64,000 bases of DNA from an uncultured Campylobacter sp. (GTDB lineage Bacteria > Campylobacterota > Campylobacteria > Campylobacterales > Campylobacteraceae): assembly GCF_938002845.1 (NCBI RefSeq), contig NZ_CALKZP010000047.1, positions 1-64,000 on the forward strand, read 5' to 3'. This document shows, one piece after another, positions 35,211-44,303 of this stretch; the stretch's first letter is position 1, and each line of letters opens with the position of its first letter. The notes beneath the pieces were generated by a model, which saw nothing but the letters and a program-made list of their open reading frames with translations, was not told the origin of the DNA and made no database searches. Made by a program: the position numbers and the translations under genes.

Positions 35211-38200
35211 ATGAAATTTCTAAAATTTACGTTAAAAATCGCGCTATTTTGCGCATTTGCATTCGCTATGTTTTTGATCTTGGACGCGCTTTATCCGCTA
35301 AATTTGGATATGCTAAATAAGCAGAAGAGTAGAATTTTATATGACCGAAACGGAGAAATTTTAAATATGCAGATCAGCGACGATCAAATTTGGCGCTTCT
35401 ACGCGAGCGCGGACGAGATACCGCCGCGGCTGAAACAAAGCGCGATCTACTTCGAAGATCGCTATTTTTACTACCATTTCGGCGTCAATCCAGCCTCGAT
35501 CCTGCGCGCGGCTACGTATAATTTTACGCAAAATTTTACTAAAAAAAGCGAGGGTAACGTCGAGCGCGTCGGAGCCTCGACGATTACGATGCAGGTTGCG
35601 CGTATGATGCGCCCCAAACAGCGCAGCTACAAGAACAAAATCATCGAAATTTTCAACGCCTTTCAGCTGGAGTGGCACTTCAGCAAGGATGAAATTTTAG
35701 GAATGTATTTCAACCTCGCCCCATACGGCGGCAACATCGAGGGAGTCAAGACCGCGGCGTATTTTTACTTCAAAAAGGACCTGCGCGAGCTTAGCAACGC
35801 TCAAATCGCGCTTCTTAGCGTAATCCCGAAAAACCCGAACAAAAACCGCCTAGACCGCAGATCAAACATCAACGCGCTCAAAAACCGCCTAATTTCGCAG
35901 CTGCGAGAGGGCGGCGTGATCTCGCAGAGTGAGTACGAGCGCGCTCTTGCCGAGCCGTTTTCGCCCAGGCGCTACGCAGCGCCCAATTATGCGCCGCATT
36001 ACGCGCTACTGGCGTTTAACAATTATAAAATGCAGAATTTTACCGCCAAAGATGACGTAAATTTCACTCAAAATTTAAAGCAGGGCGGCACGCCCGGCGC
36101 GACGACAGGGCAAGCAAGCTCGTCTACACGCCGAACCGCGGCGGGGGCAGAGTCAGATTTTTCGGACGCGGCGAGTGCCAAATCAGGCTTTACGGCTGCG
36201 ACAAGGAGTGAGTCAAATTTATCAAATGCCGCAAACGCGAAGGCGGGAGCGGATTCGAAAGAAATGAATTCCAAAGAGGCGGATTTTAAAACAGACGCGC
36301 CAAAGAGTTTAAATTTTAGCGGACGAACGAGGCTAAATTTAAACGAGCGCGAAGGCGTAGAATCGCAGGAAGGCGCAAAACCGAATGAACCAAAAAGCGT
36401 AAAACCAAATGAACGAAAGAGCGCAAATTTAGATGAGCGGCGAGATTTAATTGATGTCGCACATCCGTCGCAAAACTCGCAAAGTCTAAATTTAAACGGG
36501 CAACGAGGCGCTGCGTATTCGCCGCAGAATTTTAGCGCAGATGCAAATTCAAATAAACGACAAACCGAGTATTTGCCGCAAAATCCGAGTGCGGATATAA
36601 ATTTAAACAAGCGGCAGAATGTCGTCGGTACCGCACATCCGCATCAAAACTCGCAAAATCAGCAAAATCTAAATTTAAATAGTCGGCAAGATGCTGCGCA
36701 TCCGCCGCAAAATCCGCAGGCAGATGCAAACTCTAGCGAGCGGCCGAGCGTAAATTTTGATCCGCAGGCAAATTCCATTTCAGACGCTAGTGCTCAGACG
36801 CATTTCGCTTCGTCGAACGCTAATGCTCAGACAGATTCTACTTCAGACGCCAAAATGCAGACGGATTCTGCTGCAAGCGCCGAATCGCGGGCAAATTCCG
36901 CTCCCAACGCCAAGGCGCGGGGAAATTTCGCAAATTCCGAAGCGAGCGCGCAGTCCAAAGAGCAAACTGCGCGAGCGCAGGAGCTTGCGCGTCTAAACGA
37001 GGGTAAAATTTATTCGAGCTTGGATCTAAAAACCCAGATCGCGCTTGAGGGTTTTTTGAAAAGCGAGATCCTCGCCCTACGCGACAAGGGCGTTAGAAAC
37101 GGCGCCGCGGTGCTTATCGACAACGAAAGTATGAGCGTGATCGCCTATGTCGGCAGCCACGATTTTAGCGCCAATGATGGGCAAAACGACGGCGTGCGCT
37201 CACAAAAAAACGTAGGCTCGACGCTCAAGCCCTTCATCTACGCTAAAGCCCTTGAGCACGGGCTCATCACCCCTTCAAAGAAGCTGATCGACGCGCCGAT
37301 AACCTTCGCGGGCTATGTGCCGCGCAACTACAACCAGGGGTTTTTGGGCGCGGTGAGTGCGACCGACGCGCTAAGTCTGAGCCTAAATATCCCCGCGGTG
37401 AAGCTAAATTTGATGCTGGGTGACGACGGGCTGTATGAGATGCTTAGCGGCGCGCATCTGGCGGAGTTTAGCAAGGATTATTACGGCGCAGGTATCGCGC
37501 TGGGCAGTATTTCGATGAGCCTAATGGATCTTGCTCGCCTTTACAGCGCGTTTGCAAATGGCGGCAAGCTGCGGAAGCTCGAAATAGCGGGCGCAGAGAT
37601 CGGCGATGATGCCAAAATTTTAACCCCGCAGAGCGCCTACATCGTAACGCAGATGCTAAGAAACGCGCCGCGCTCCTATCTCGGCTCGGTGTGGCAAAAT
37701 ACCCTAAACGCGCCGCCGTTGATGTTTAAAACGGGTACGAGCGCCGATGCGCGCGATCTCTACACCGTCGCGCTCACGCCTAAATTTACACTCGGCGTCT
37801 GGCTGGGAAATTTCGACGGCTCCAAGACTAGAGATCTTAGCGGCGGTGTGAGTGCGGCGAAAGTGGCGTTTAATATGTTTGCCTTCCTCGATAAATCGGG
37901 CATGCTGGGCGAGGCGGAGTTTGCGCGTCCCACGGGCGTGAGCTTGCGGCGGGTATGCACCGACGCGTACCGCGAAAAGGAGTGCGCTCAAAGCGCCGAT
38001 GATCTTACTATAGATGGGGTTGAGCCCAACGAGGAGTGCGAAATTTACGGCACGAGCGAGCTTTTTTATCTGCTAAAACACGGGCTGGTCGATCCGCAAA
38101 AGGTGCGCACAGGAAGGTGTGCGGCTAAATTTGCCGCCGTAAAGCCCGTACTAAACGACATCAACGCCAAAACCTACGAGACCGGCGCGGACGGCACGCT

Positions 38201-38819
38201 GCGGCTAAAGGTGCAGTGCACGGCGGTTTTCGGCGAGCGGGTATATATCAAGCTAAGCGGCGGTTCGCGGGAGTTTATAGCGCTAAATTCCACTGCGTTT
38301 ACGGGGGAGAATTCCGCGGATTTGGATTCCAAGCATTCTAGCGCGGCGCAGCAAGATACTTTAAAGCAGAATTTAGCACAGCAAAATTTTGTAGAACAGA
38401 ATTCTGCGGTACAAAATTCTATGCGACAAAATTTAGCGTTACAGAATGTAAAAACACAAAATCTTACGAAGCAAAATTCTGCGGGATGGAATTTTATAAC
38501 TAAAAATCCAGCCACACGGAATTTGGCGTCGCAAAATTCTATCTTGCAAAATTCCACAGAGCAGAATTCGGAGGCTCAAAATTTCACAGAGAAAAATTTC
38601 ACAGATCAAAATTCCTCGCAGCAAAATTCTGCGGCACGAGATTTTACCACGCAAAGCCTAGCGCCTGCAAATTCTAAAGTTAAAACGGGAGAATATTTTG
38701 CGCGCACTAACGGCGAGGCTTTTACGCTAAGTCTTGGAACAGGGGATTTTGAGCTTGGCTGTCTGGACGAAAATGCAAATTTCGCTAAAGCAAATTTTAG
38801 AGTAAATGAAAGAAAATAA
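35211..38819 (+). CDS. pbpC: Penicillin-binding protein 1C with two large low-complexity inserts
   Basis: PBP1C is a bifunctional peptidoglycan glycosyltransferase/transpeptidase anchored in the inner membrane. One membrane helix is at ~7-28. The GT51 domain has catalytic E82 in FEDRYFYYHFG and GASTITMQVARMM. The transpeptidase domain has GSTLKPF (Ser near 670), SLN and KTGTS near 840. A C-terminal BiPBP-like domain follows. At 1202 residues it is about 450 longer than normal. Residues ~280-592 (between the domains) and ~1030-1160 (inside the C-terminal domain) are low-complexity inserts; the second is a 21-unit pentapeptide array. Both leave the catalytic domains intact. It precedes an alpha-2-macroglobulin gene, the classic partner. 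Confidence 0.93.
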   Translation: MKFLKFTLKIALFCAFAFAMFLILDALYPLNLDMLNKQKSRILYDRNGEILNMQISDDQIWRFYASADEIPPRLKQSAIYFEDRYFYYHFGVNPASILRAATYNFTQNFTKKSEGNVERVGASTITMQVARMMRPKQRSYKNKIIEIFNAFQLEWHFSKDEILGMYFNLAPYGGNIEGVKTAAYFYFKKDLRELSNAQIALLSVIPKNPNKNRLDRRSNINALKNRLISQLREGGVISQSEYERALAEPFSPRRYAAPNYAPHYALLAFNNYKMQNFTAKDDVNFTQNLKQGGTPGATTGQASSSTRRTAAGAESDFSDAASAKSGFTAATRSESNLSNAANAKAGADSKEMNSKEADFKTDAPKSLNFSGRTRLNLNEREGVESQEGAKPNEPKSVKPNERKSANLDERRDLIDVAHPSQNSQSLNLNGQRGAAYSPQNFSADANSNKRQTEYLPQNPSADINLNKRQNVVGTAHPHQNSQNQQNLNLNSRQDAAHPPQNPQADANSSERPSVNFDPQANSISDASAQTHFASSNANAQTDSTSDAKMQTDSAASAESRANSAPNAKARGNFANSEASAQSKEQTARAQELARLNEGKIYSSLDLKTQIALEGFLKSEILALRDKGVRNGAAVLIDNESMSVIAYVGSHDFSANDGQNDGVRSQKNVGSTLKPFIYAKALEHGLITPSKKLIDAPITFAGYVPRNYNQGFLGAVSATDALSLSLNIPAVKLNLMLGDDGLYEMLSGAHLAEFSKDYYGAGIALGSISMSLMDLARLYSAFANGGKLRKLEIAGAEIGDDAKILTPQSAYIVTQMLRNAPRSYLGSVWQNTLNAPPLMFKTGTSADARDLYTVALTPKFTLGVWLGNFDGSKTRDLSGGVSAAKVAFNMFAFLDKSGMLGEAEFARPTGVSLRRVCTDAYREKECAQSADDLTIDGVEPNEECEIYGTSELFYLLKHGLVDPQKVRTGRCAAKFAAVKPVLNDINAKTYETGADGTLRLKVQCTAVFGERVYIKLSGGSREFIALNSTAFTGENSADLDSKHSSAAQQDTLKQNLAQQNFVEQNSAVQNSMRQNLALQNVKTQNLTKQNSAGWNFITKNPATRNLASQNSILQNSTEQNSEAQNFTEKNFTDQNSSQQNSAARDFTTQSLAPANSKVKTGEYFARTNGEAFTLSLGTGDFELGCLDENANFAKANFRVNERK
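36061..36990 (+). repeat. First in-frame low-complexity insert in pbpC
   Basis: About 930 bp coding for an Asn/Ser/Ala/Gln-rich linker between the glycosyltransferase and transpeptidase domains. A ~30-residue pattern (LNLN-RQ-AAH-PQN-ADAN) recurs three times between 36470 and 36740. AAATTT/AAATTC words are regularly spaced from 36300 onward. Confidence 0.75.
38367..38680 (+). repeat. 21-unit, 15-bp periodic array in pbpC
   Basis: The Asn-type codon of each unit recurs every 15 bases exactly from 38370 to 38670 (20 intervals). It encodes pentapeptides such as QNSTE, QNLAQ, QNFVE and KNFTD. Sixteen of 21 units carry RAATTY across the Asn codon. The opposite strand is also open here. The period has no indel, which suggests slippage or unit duplication under frame constraint. 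Confidence 0.9.
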
Positions 38820-38866
38820 AAGGTTAATTTGTATATAATTTCGTAAAATTTTTGCAAAGGAATTTT

Positions 38867-41800
38867 ATGAAGACAAAACTACTAAGCGCAGCGCTATTTT
38901 GCGCTTTGGCTAGCTTTGCCGCGGGCGTAGAGATCAAATACGCTAGCGGGGCTTACGAGATTAGCGGGGTGGACGGCAGTGGATTTAGCGTCACGCAAAA
39001 GCAGATCTTAAAATGCACTCCCAAAATCACGGGCACCTACGAAAGCGTGAGCGAGAGCTCAATCAGGCTCTATCCAAAGCCGATGCTTAGCGCCGGGGTT
39101 AATTATTCGTGCGAGGCGCGCGGGGTGCGCTTTGAGTTCGAGACAGAGCCTTTTAGCACCGAGCATATCGCGATTCTGCGTCCGGGGCTAGTGGCAATTA
39201 AATTTAACGATGCGGTTAGCAAGGACGTGCTACAGCAAGCGACTAGAATTTACCGCGCGCAGAATTTAGCCCAAAACGACATATCCTACGAGCTTAGCTC
39301 GCACGATGATCGGAATTTTTTATTCAGCTTCGATCCTAAGGCGCAAAACGTCGTATTGCAAATAGAATCCCTCACCTCAAAAGCGGGCGCAAAGCTACAA
39401 AATCCGGTGGAGCTGCGCACGGACGAGGAGCCTTTTAATGATAGCATTAACGCTTCAAATTTAAGCGGCGTGCAGATCCGCCCTGCGGCTCTAAAAGACG
39501 GCTCGCTCGCGGCTAGAGTGTGTTTTCCTAACTATATGGACGAGCTGTCCGCCAAATACGTAAGAATCGCAGGCGTGAGTAAATTTAGCCTCACTCAGCC
39601 GCGATATTATTATTATGACGAAGATGAAGAGGATGGCGAAAGCGACGATCCTTCATGCTACTACTATGCAGATATAGTAAGCGACGAGTTTATGCCGAAT
39701 AAAAGCTACGAGATTAGGCTGCTAAAGGGCTTCGGAGATAGCTCATATATTTTGCGTGACGAGATAAAACAAAGCGTAAAAATGGGCGACAGGCTGCCTT
39801 TCGTAGCCTTTAGCGACGAGAAAAATTTCATCCCAAAATCCGCTTCGTTAGCTTTTAAAAGCTCAAACGTAAATGAGGTTAAAATTTCGATTGCCAAAGT
39901 CCCTGAGCAAAATTTTAGGTATTTTTTAAACTTTGAAAGCAACGAAGATAGCGTAGGTGGGTTAGCTAGCGAGATCGCGGTTAAGAGCTTTGATATAGGA
40001 GGCGCTAAAAACGCCGTCGCGGAGCATAAAATCGCGATGGATTTTAAAGGCTATGAGGATGGAATTTATAAAATCACGGCGTTTTACAAAGTGGGCGAAA
40101 AGATGCAAGAGATTTCGCGCGTAGCTTATCTTAGCGACATTACGGCTCAAGTGGTGCTGCTTGAGCGCGGTGCGCTAATTTATACTTCTAGGCTTAGTAA
40201 TGGCGAGGAGCTAAGTAGAGCGAAGGTTAAAATTTACAGTGATAAAAACGAGCTAATCGTAGAGGATAAAACGGACGGAGATGGAATTTTAAGATTAGAA
40301 AATATGGAAATTCTAGCCAAAAATCCGCGCTCTATCGAGATTAGTAAAGGCGATGAGCATGCGTTCGTGCTATTTAATAACGCCGTAGCAAGCGTCGAGA
40401 AAACGATTACTGCAAAGCGTCCGTTTGTTTATCTCGCGAGTGAGCTGATAAGCCCGAATGAGCGGCTTTTAGGCACGATCGTGATGAAAAATCGCGATTT
40501 TAGCTCTTTAAAAAATACGCCGATTAAATTTAAAATTTACGATCCTAGCGGCACTGCGGTCATCACGCGCGCGCAAAACACCGATGAGTTCGGCAGCGTT
40601 AAAATAGACGAGCTGATGGGTGAAAAAAGCGGCACTTACCGCCTGGATCTCATCTATGAGGATAAAATCATCGCTTCTAAAAACTTCAGCGTAGAAAATT
40701 TCGTCCCAAACCGCATTAAAAATGAAATTCTCACTGCCAAAGATGAATACGGCGCAGATGAGATCATAACTTTAAAGCTAAGCTCAAACTATCTTGCAGG
40801 CGCGCCGGCTGGAGATTTGAAAGGCTCGCTTGAAGCAAACGCCTATGAAAAAGAGCTGAAAATTAAAGGCTACGAGGGCTTTTCGTTTCTAAACGATCGC
40901 TTAAAGAAAAAGGGCGCTACGCAGCTTCGCAGGGCGGAATTTACACTAAGCCCCGCCGGTAAAAAGGAGCTTGCACTCTCGCCGGCAGCAGCTGATCTTA
41001 ATGTCTCTAACGCCATAAATATTCTACTAAATTTCAGCGTAACCGAGGAGGGCAAAAACGTAAGTGCATATCGCAACCTGAGCTATCTGCCTTATGATCG
41101 TATCGTAGGAATTCGCGCGAGCAAGGATTTTATTTCAAGCGGAGATAGCGTAAAATTCGGCTTTGCGCTGCTAGATTCCAAAACCAAAACCGACGTTAAA
41201 GGCAAGATCGACGTTGAAATTTACCGCGACGATTTTACTTACGTTTATGACGGCAACAGATACGTCGAGCAAGAAAGCTTTAATCTCGTAAGCGCCGTTA
41301 GCACCGATGCGCGCGAGTTTGAGTACAAATTCCAAAACGGCGGCAATTATCTAATCGTCGCAAACGATTACTCAAGCGGCGCAAGTGCTGGCGTGCGCGT
41401 GGACGTAAGCGGCTGGGGATATTATGGACGGGTAAACGCTAAAGACGTTCAAAGCGCTAAAATCAAACTCGCAAGCGACAAGGTTAAAGCCGGAGATAAA
41501 ATTAAAGGCGTCATCAATTCTCCGGTAGAAAGCGGCGTGCTAAATATCTCGCTCGTAGGCGAGCAGGTTTACGACTATAAAATTCTATCCATAAAAGGCG
41601 GTAGCGCGGAATTTGAGCTTAGCGTGCCGGAGAATTTCGTCGGCGGACACATCAACGCTGTAATCGCGCGCGCCGCGACACCCGCTGCAATGCCGCTTAG
41701 AGCCTATGCAAACGTGCCGATGGCGCTAGATGCGGGCTCGCACAAGGCTAACGTGCAAATCCTAGCCGAGAAAAGCTACAAAAATGGGCAAAACGCGCAG

Positions 41801-44032
41801 ATCAGCGTAAAAAGCGAGCCAAATTCCAAAGTCATACTCTACGCGGTCGATCTTGGAATTTTAGATATCGTCTCACAAGAGGAACTTGATGCATTTAAGG
41901 CGTTTGACGTTAGCGCGTATTTTGCGTTGCGATACTTCGACATTTACGACGATCTTAGCGTGTATCAAACTACTGCTAAAGAGCTAAGCTTCGGCGGCGA
42001 CGGCATTATGGCAAAAGCTAAACGAAATTTAAGCCCGGTCGAAAACAAAAAGCAGAAAAAATTTATCAAAATGCTGATCGCAAAAGCGGATGCAAACGGC
42101 GAGGCGAAATTTGAGCTTGCGATGCCGAAAAATTTCAACTCAACGATCCGACTAAGCGCCATGGCTATCGGAGAGACGGCTACGATTGGCTCGGCAAACG
42201 TCGAAGCCAAGGTCCGAGACGACGTGATCATAAAGCCCGCCGATCTAACCTACATGGTGCGCGGCGATGAAATTTCCGTGCCGCTTACGCTCATCAATAC
42301 GACTGATAAAGAACAAAAGGCGGTCTTGAAGATCAGCTCATCTCCTTCGGTTGCTATAAGCGGCGGTGAGGCAAATTTCACGCTCAAACCGCTTGAGGTC
42401 AAGCATACGAACTTCACCGCGAGCGCGCTTGATATTGCAGATGCAAATATTAAATTTGATCTTGACGCAAATGGGCAGAAATTTAGCAACGATGTAGAAT
42501 TTGACATAATCAGCCAGTTCCCGCGCTCAAAGATATTTCACGTAAGCTATGGCGATAAGCCGGTAACGCTCAAAATCGATCCGAGCTATAAAGAAATTTA
42601 TACTCACATCAGCGCTACGCCTAATGCTTTTAGCCTAGCGGACGAGCTATATCTCTATCCTTACGGCTGCACCGAGCAGCTTACTTCAAAGATGGTAGCG
42701 GTTGATTATGTCGCACGCAAAGACTCCAATAAAACCTTAACCAACCGCGTAAACGAGTATGCAAGTAGAATTTTATCTCGTCTCAAACCTAGCGGCAGTT
42801 TCGGCTACTGGAGTGCTCACGGCGTTACTAATTACTACGCTTCGATTTACGCAAGCGACGTTTTACTAGAGCTTGACGCGCGCTATAAATTCCTTAGCAA
42901 TAAGCAAAGATCGCTGATATTTAGCGCCTTAAAATCAGACTACGAAGATCAAGCGACGCTTCGAATATACGCGGATTTCGTGCTAGATCAATACGGCAAG
43001 CTGGATGATGATGAGATAAATTTCATTTACGACAACGGCCTTTATGATAACTCGCCGATGGCTCGCATTGCTATGGCTGCGATACTTAAAAAGCACAATA
43101 TGACGACCGAGTTTAACTTCATGCGTGAAAAAATAAACCAAATGGATTATGATTACGCCGAAGACGGAGCGGGCTTGACCTTTGCCAGCGACATAAGAGA
43201 CGCCGCCTTTAAGCTCTACGCATTCGGCAAGGTTGGCATCAAAGATGATAGCACGGCTCGCACGGTCGATGCGATCATTCGCGATCTAAAAAATATAAAC
43301 AATACGCAGGAGCGAGCAAGCGTAATACGCGGATTCGATGCGTATTTTAAGGACGCGAAAAAAGATATTAGCTTTGCTTTGAAATACGACGGCGAGACGA
43401 AAAATTTTAATTCGCCGCTGGATACCAAGCTTGCGGTTAAAGACGGCTCGATAGAATTTACGCCGATGAGCGGCAACGGCGAGCTGTTTTTTACGGTGCT
43501 GGGATTTGGATATGAAAGCGCTGCGGTCAAACACAATCCGCTTAGCATAAATAGACCGTTTGATAACGACCGAGATAAGAAGGTTGAAATTTATCGCGAG
43601 TTTCTCGATGCTCGCGGCAACATAGTCGATCTAAACAAGCTTAAAGTAGGGCAGAAAATTTACTCTAAGATCAGCTGGCGAGCAAATTATTATCTTTATA
43701 ATTTCGTAATCGATGAGGCTATGCCTAGCTGCTTTGAAGCGGTCAATGAGCGCCTGGGCTCGGCTGCGCAGACTAGAGTCGAGGGCATGCAAGATAGCGT
43801 GGCACTAGAACACACGGAGTATCTGTATGACCGAGTGCTTCGCTTCCCAAAAAGCGGCTATTTCTATTATGATCCGCGAGACGGAGAGAATAGCAGCGGC
43901 GTCATCTATACTCCGATAAACGTGATTATGGCTGGCTCGTGCGCGCTTCCTGCGATCTCTATCGAGGATATGCAATACGAGCAGGTAAATAACTACGATC
44001 TGCAAACGCTTAAATTTAAAGTCGCTCGCTAA
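38867..44032 (+). CDS. Bacterial alpha-2-macroglobulin, thioester type
   Basis: This 1721-residue periplasmic protease trap is thought to protect the envelope together with PBP1C, which is encoded 47 bp upstream. A Sec signal peptide (KLLSAALFCALASFAAG) lacks a lipobox Cys, unlike the lipidated E. coli YfhM, so the protein is predicted soluble in the periplasm. It has repeated macroglobulin beta domains and a bait-like region. The thioester motif is GCTEQ at 1267-1271 (Cys1268 to Gln1271), followed by the alpha/alpha TED domain. The frame is open from 38852, but ATG at 38867 has CAAAGGAA upstream. A TATAAT is at 38834-38839. Confidence 0.92.
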   Translation: MKTKLLSAALFCALASFAAGVEIKYASGAYEISGVDGSGFSVTQKQILKCTPKITGTYESVSESSIRLYPKPMLSAGVNYSCEARGVRFEFETEPFSTEHIAILRPGLVAIKFNDAVSKDVLQQATRIYRAQNLAQNDISYELSSHDDRNFLFSFDPKAQNVVLQIESLTSKAGAKLQNPVELRTDEEPFNDSINASNLSGVQIRPAALKDGSLAARVCFPNYMDELSAKYVRIAGVSKFSLTQPRYYYYDEDEEDGESDDPSCYYYADIVSDEFMPNKSYEIRLLKGFGDSSYILRDEIKQSVKMGDRLPFVAFSDEKNFIPKSASLAFKSSNVNEVKISIAKVPEQNFRYFLNFESNEDSVGGLASEIAVKSFDIGGAKNAVAEHKIAMDFKGYEDGIYKITAFYKVGEKMQEISRVAYLSDITAQVVLLERGALIYTSRLSNGEELSRAKVKIYSDKNELIVEDKTDGDGILRLENMEILAKNPRSIEISKGDEHAFVLFNNAVASVEKTITAKRPFVYLASELISPNERLLGTIVMKNRDFSSLKNTPIKFKIYDPSGTAVITRAQNTDEFGSVKIDELMGEKSGTYRLDLIYEDKIIASKNFSVENFVPNRIKNEILTAKDEYGADEIITLKLSSNYLAGAPAGDLKGSLEANAYEKELKIKGYEGFSFLNDRLKKKGATQLRRAEFTLSPAGKKELALSPAAADLNVSNAINILLNFSVTEEGKNVSAYRNLSYLPYDRIVGIRASKDFISSGDSVKFGFALLDSKTKTDVKGKIDVEIYRDDFTYVYDGNRYVEQESFNLVSAVSTDAREFEYKFQNGGNYLIVANDYSSGASAGVRVDVSGWGYYGRVNAKDVQSAKIKLASDKVKAGDKIKGVINSPVESGVLNISLVGEQVYDYKILSIKGGSAEFELSVPENFVGGHINAVIARAATPAAMPLRAYANVPMALDAGSHKANVQILAEKSYKNGQNAQISVKSEPNSKVILYAVDLGILDIVSQEELDAFKAFDVSAYFALRYFDIYDDLSVYQTTAKELSFGGDGIMAKAKRNLSPVENKKQKKFIKMLIAKADANGEAKFELAMPKNFNSTIRLSAMAIGETATIGSANVEAKVRDDVIIKPADLTYMVRGDEISVPLTLINTTDKEQKAVLKISSSPSVAISGGEANFTLKPLEVKHTNFTASALDIADANIKFDLDANGQKFSNDVEFDIISQFPRSKIFHVSYGDKPVTLKIDPSYKEIYTHISATPNAFSLADELYLYPYGCTEQLTSKMVAVDYVARKDSNKTLTNRVNEYASRILSRLKPSGSFGYWSAHGVTNYYASIYASDVLLELDARYKFLSNKQRSLIFSALKSDYEDQATLRIYADFVLDQYGKLDDDEINFIYDNGLYDNSPMARIAMAAILKKHNMTTEFNFMREKINQMDYDYAEDGAGLTFASDIRDAAFKLYAFGKVGIKDDSTARTVDAIIRDLKNINNTQERASVIRGFDAYFKDAKKDISFALKYDGETKNFNSPLDTKLAVKDGSIEFTPMSGNGELFFTVLGFGYESAAVKHNPLSINRPFDNDRDKKVEIYREFLDARGNIVDLNKLKVGQKIYSKISWRANYYLYNFVIDEAMPSCFEAVNERLGSAAQTRVEGMQDSVALEHTEYLYDRVLRFPKSGYFYYDPRDGENSSGVIYTPINVIMAGSCALPAISIEDMQYEQVNNYDLQTLKFKVAR

Positions 44033-44236
44033 GGGCTTAGCGATTTTAAGGCTCGGCGCGGATTTTGCATTAATTGCGATTTTCGCGCCGAGCTCTTTTA
44101 TGCTCGACAGATATTTGTAAACGAACGCCTGATAAAATTTTAAAATTTCAATTCCGCTCGCCTGCCGAATTTCAAAATTTTATATCAACGCCCATATTTT
44201 ATAGCTTTTTACTATCTATTTATAACGTTATTCTAT

Positions 44237-44265
44237 TTGACTTACCTTTAAATTCGAGTTATCAT
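44237..44265 (+). promoter_or_regulatory. -35/-10 promoter of the Tat flavoprotein gene
   Basis: TTGACT (44237-44242) and TATCAT (44260-44265) are separated by 17 bases. The 11-mer TATTTGACTTA at 44234-44244 recurs at the mfrA promoter. A clear -35 box is unusual for Campylobacter. Confidence 0.55.
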
Positions 44266-44303
44266 TTCTTTTAAATATACACTTTTAATTAAAGGAGTTG
44301 CAA

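Noticed and set aside
36068..36610. 180-residue leftward frame opposite pbpC
   Set aside because: Antisense to the low-complexity linker, with no motif or ribosome site.
38174..38654. Leftward open frames with EFCxxKFC-type repeats opposite pbpC
   Set aside because: They are the reverse reading of the 15-bp RAATTY array; the palindromic core is stop-free on both strands. No ribosome site or known protein.
38367..38680. Canonical pentapeptide-repeat (beta-helix) domain in PbpC
   Set aside because: The central position is often Ser rather than Leu/Phe and the position two before it is Gln, so the fold is not supported.
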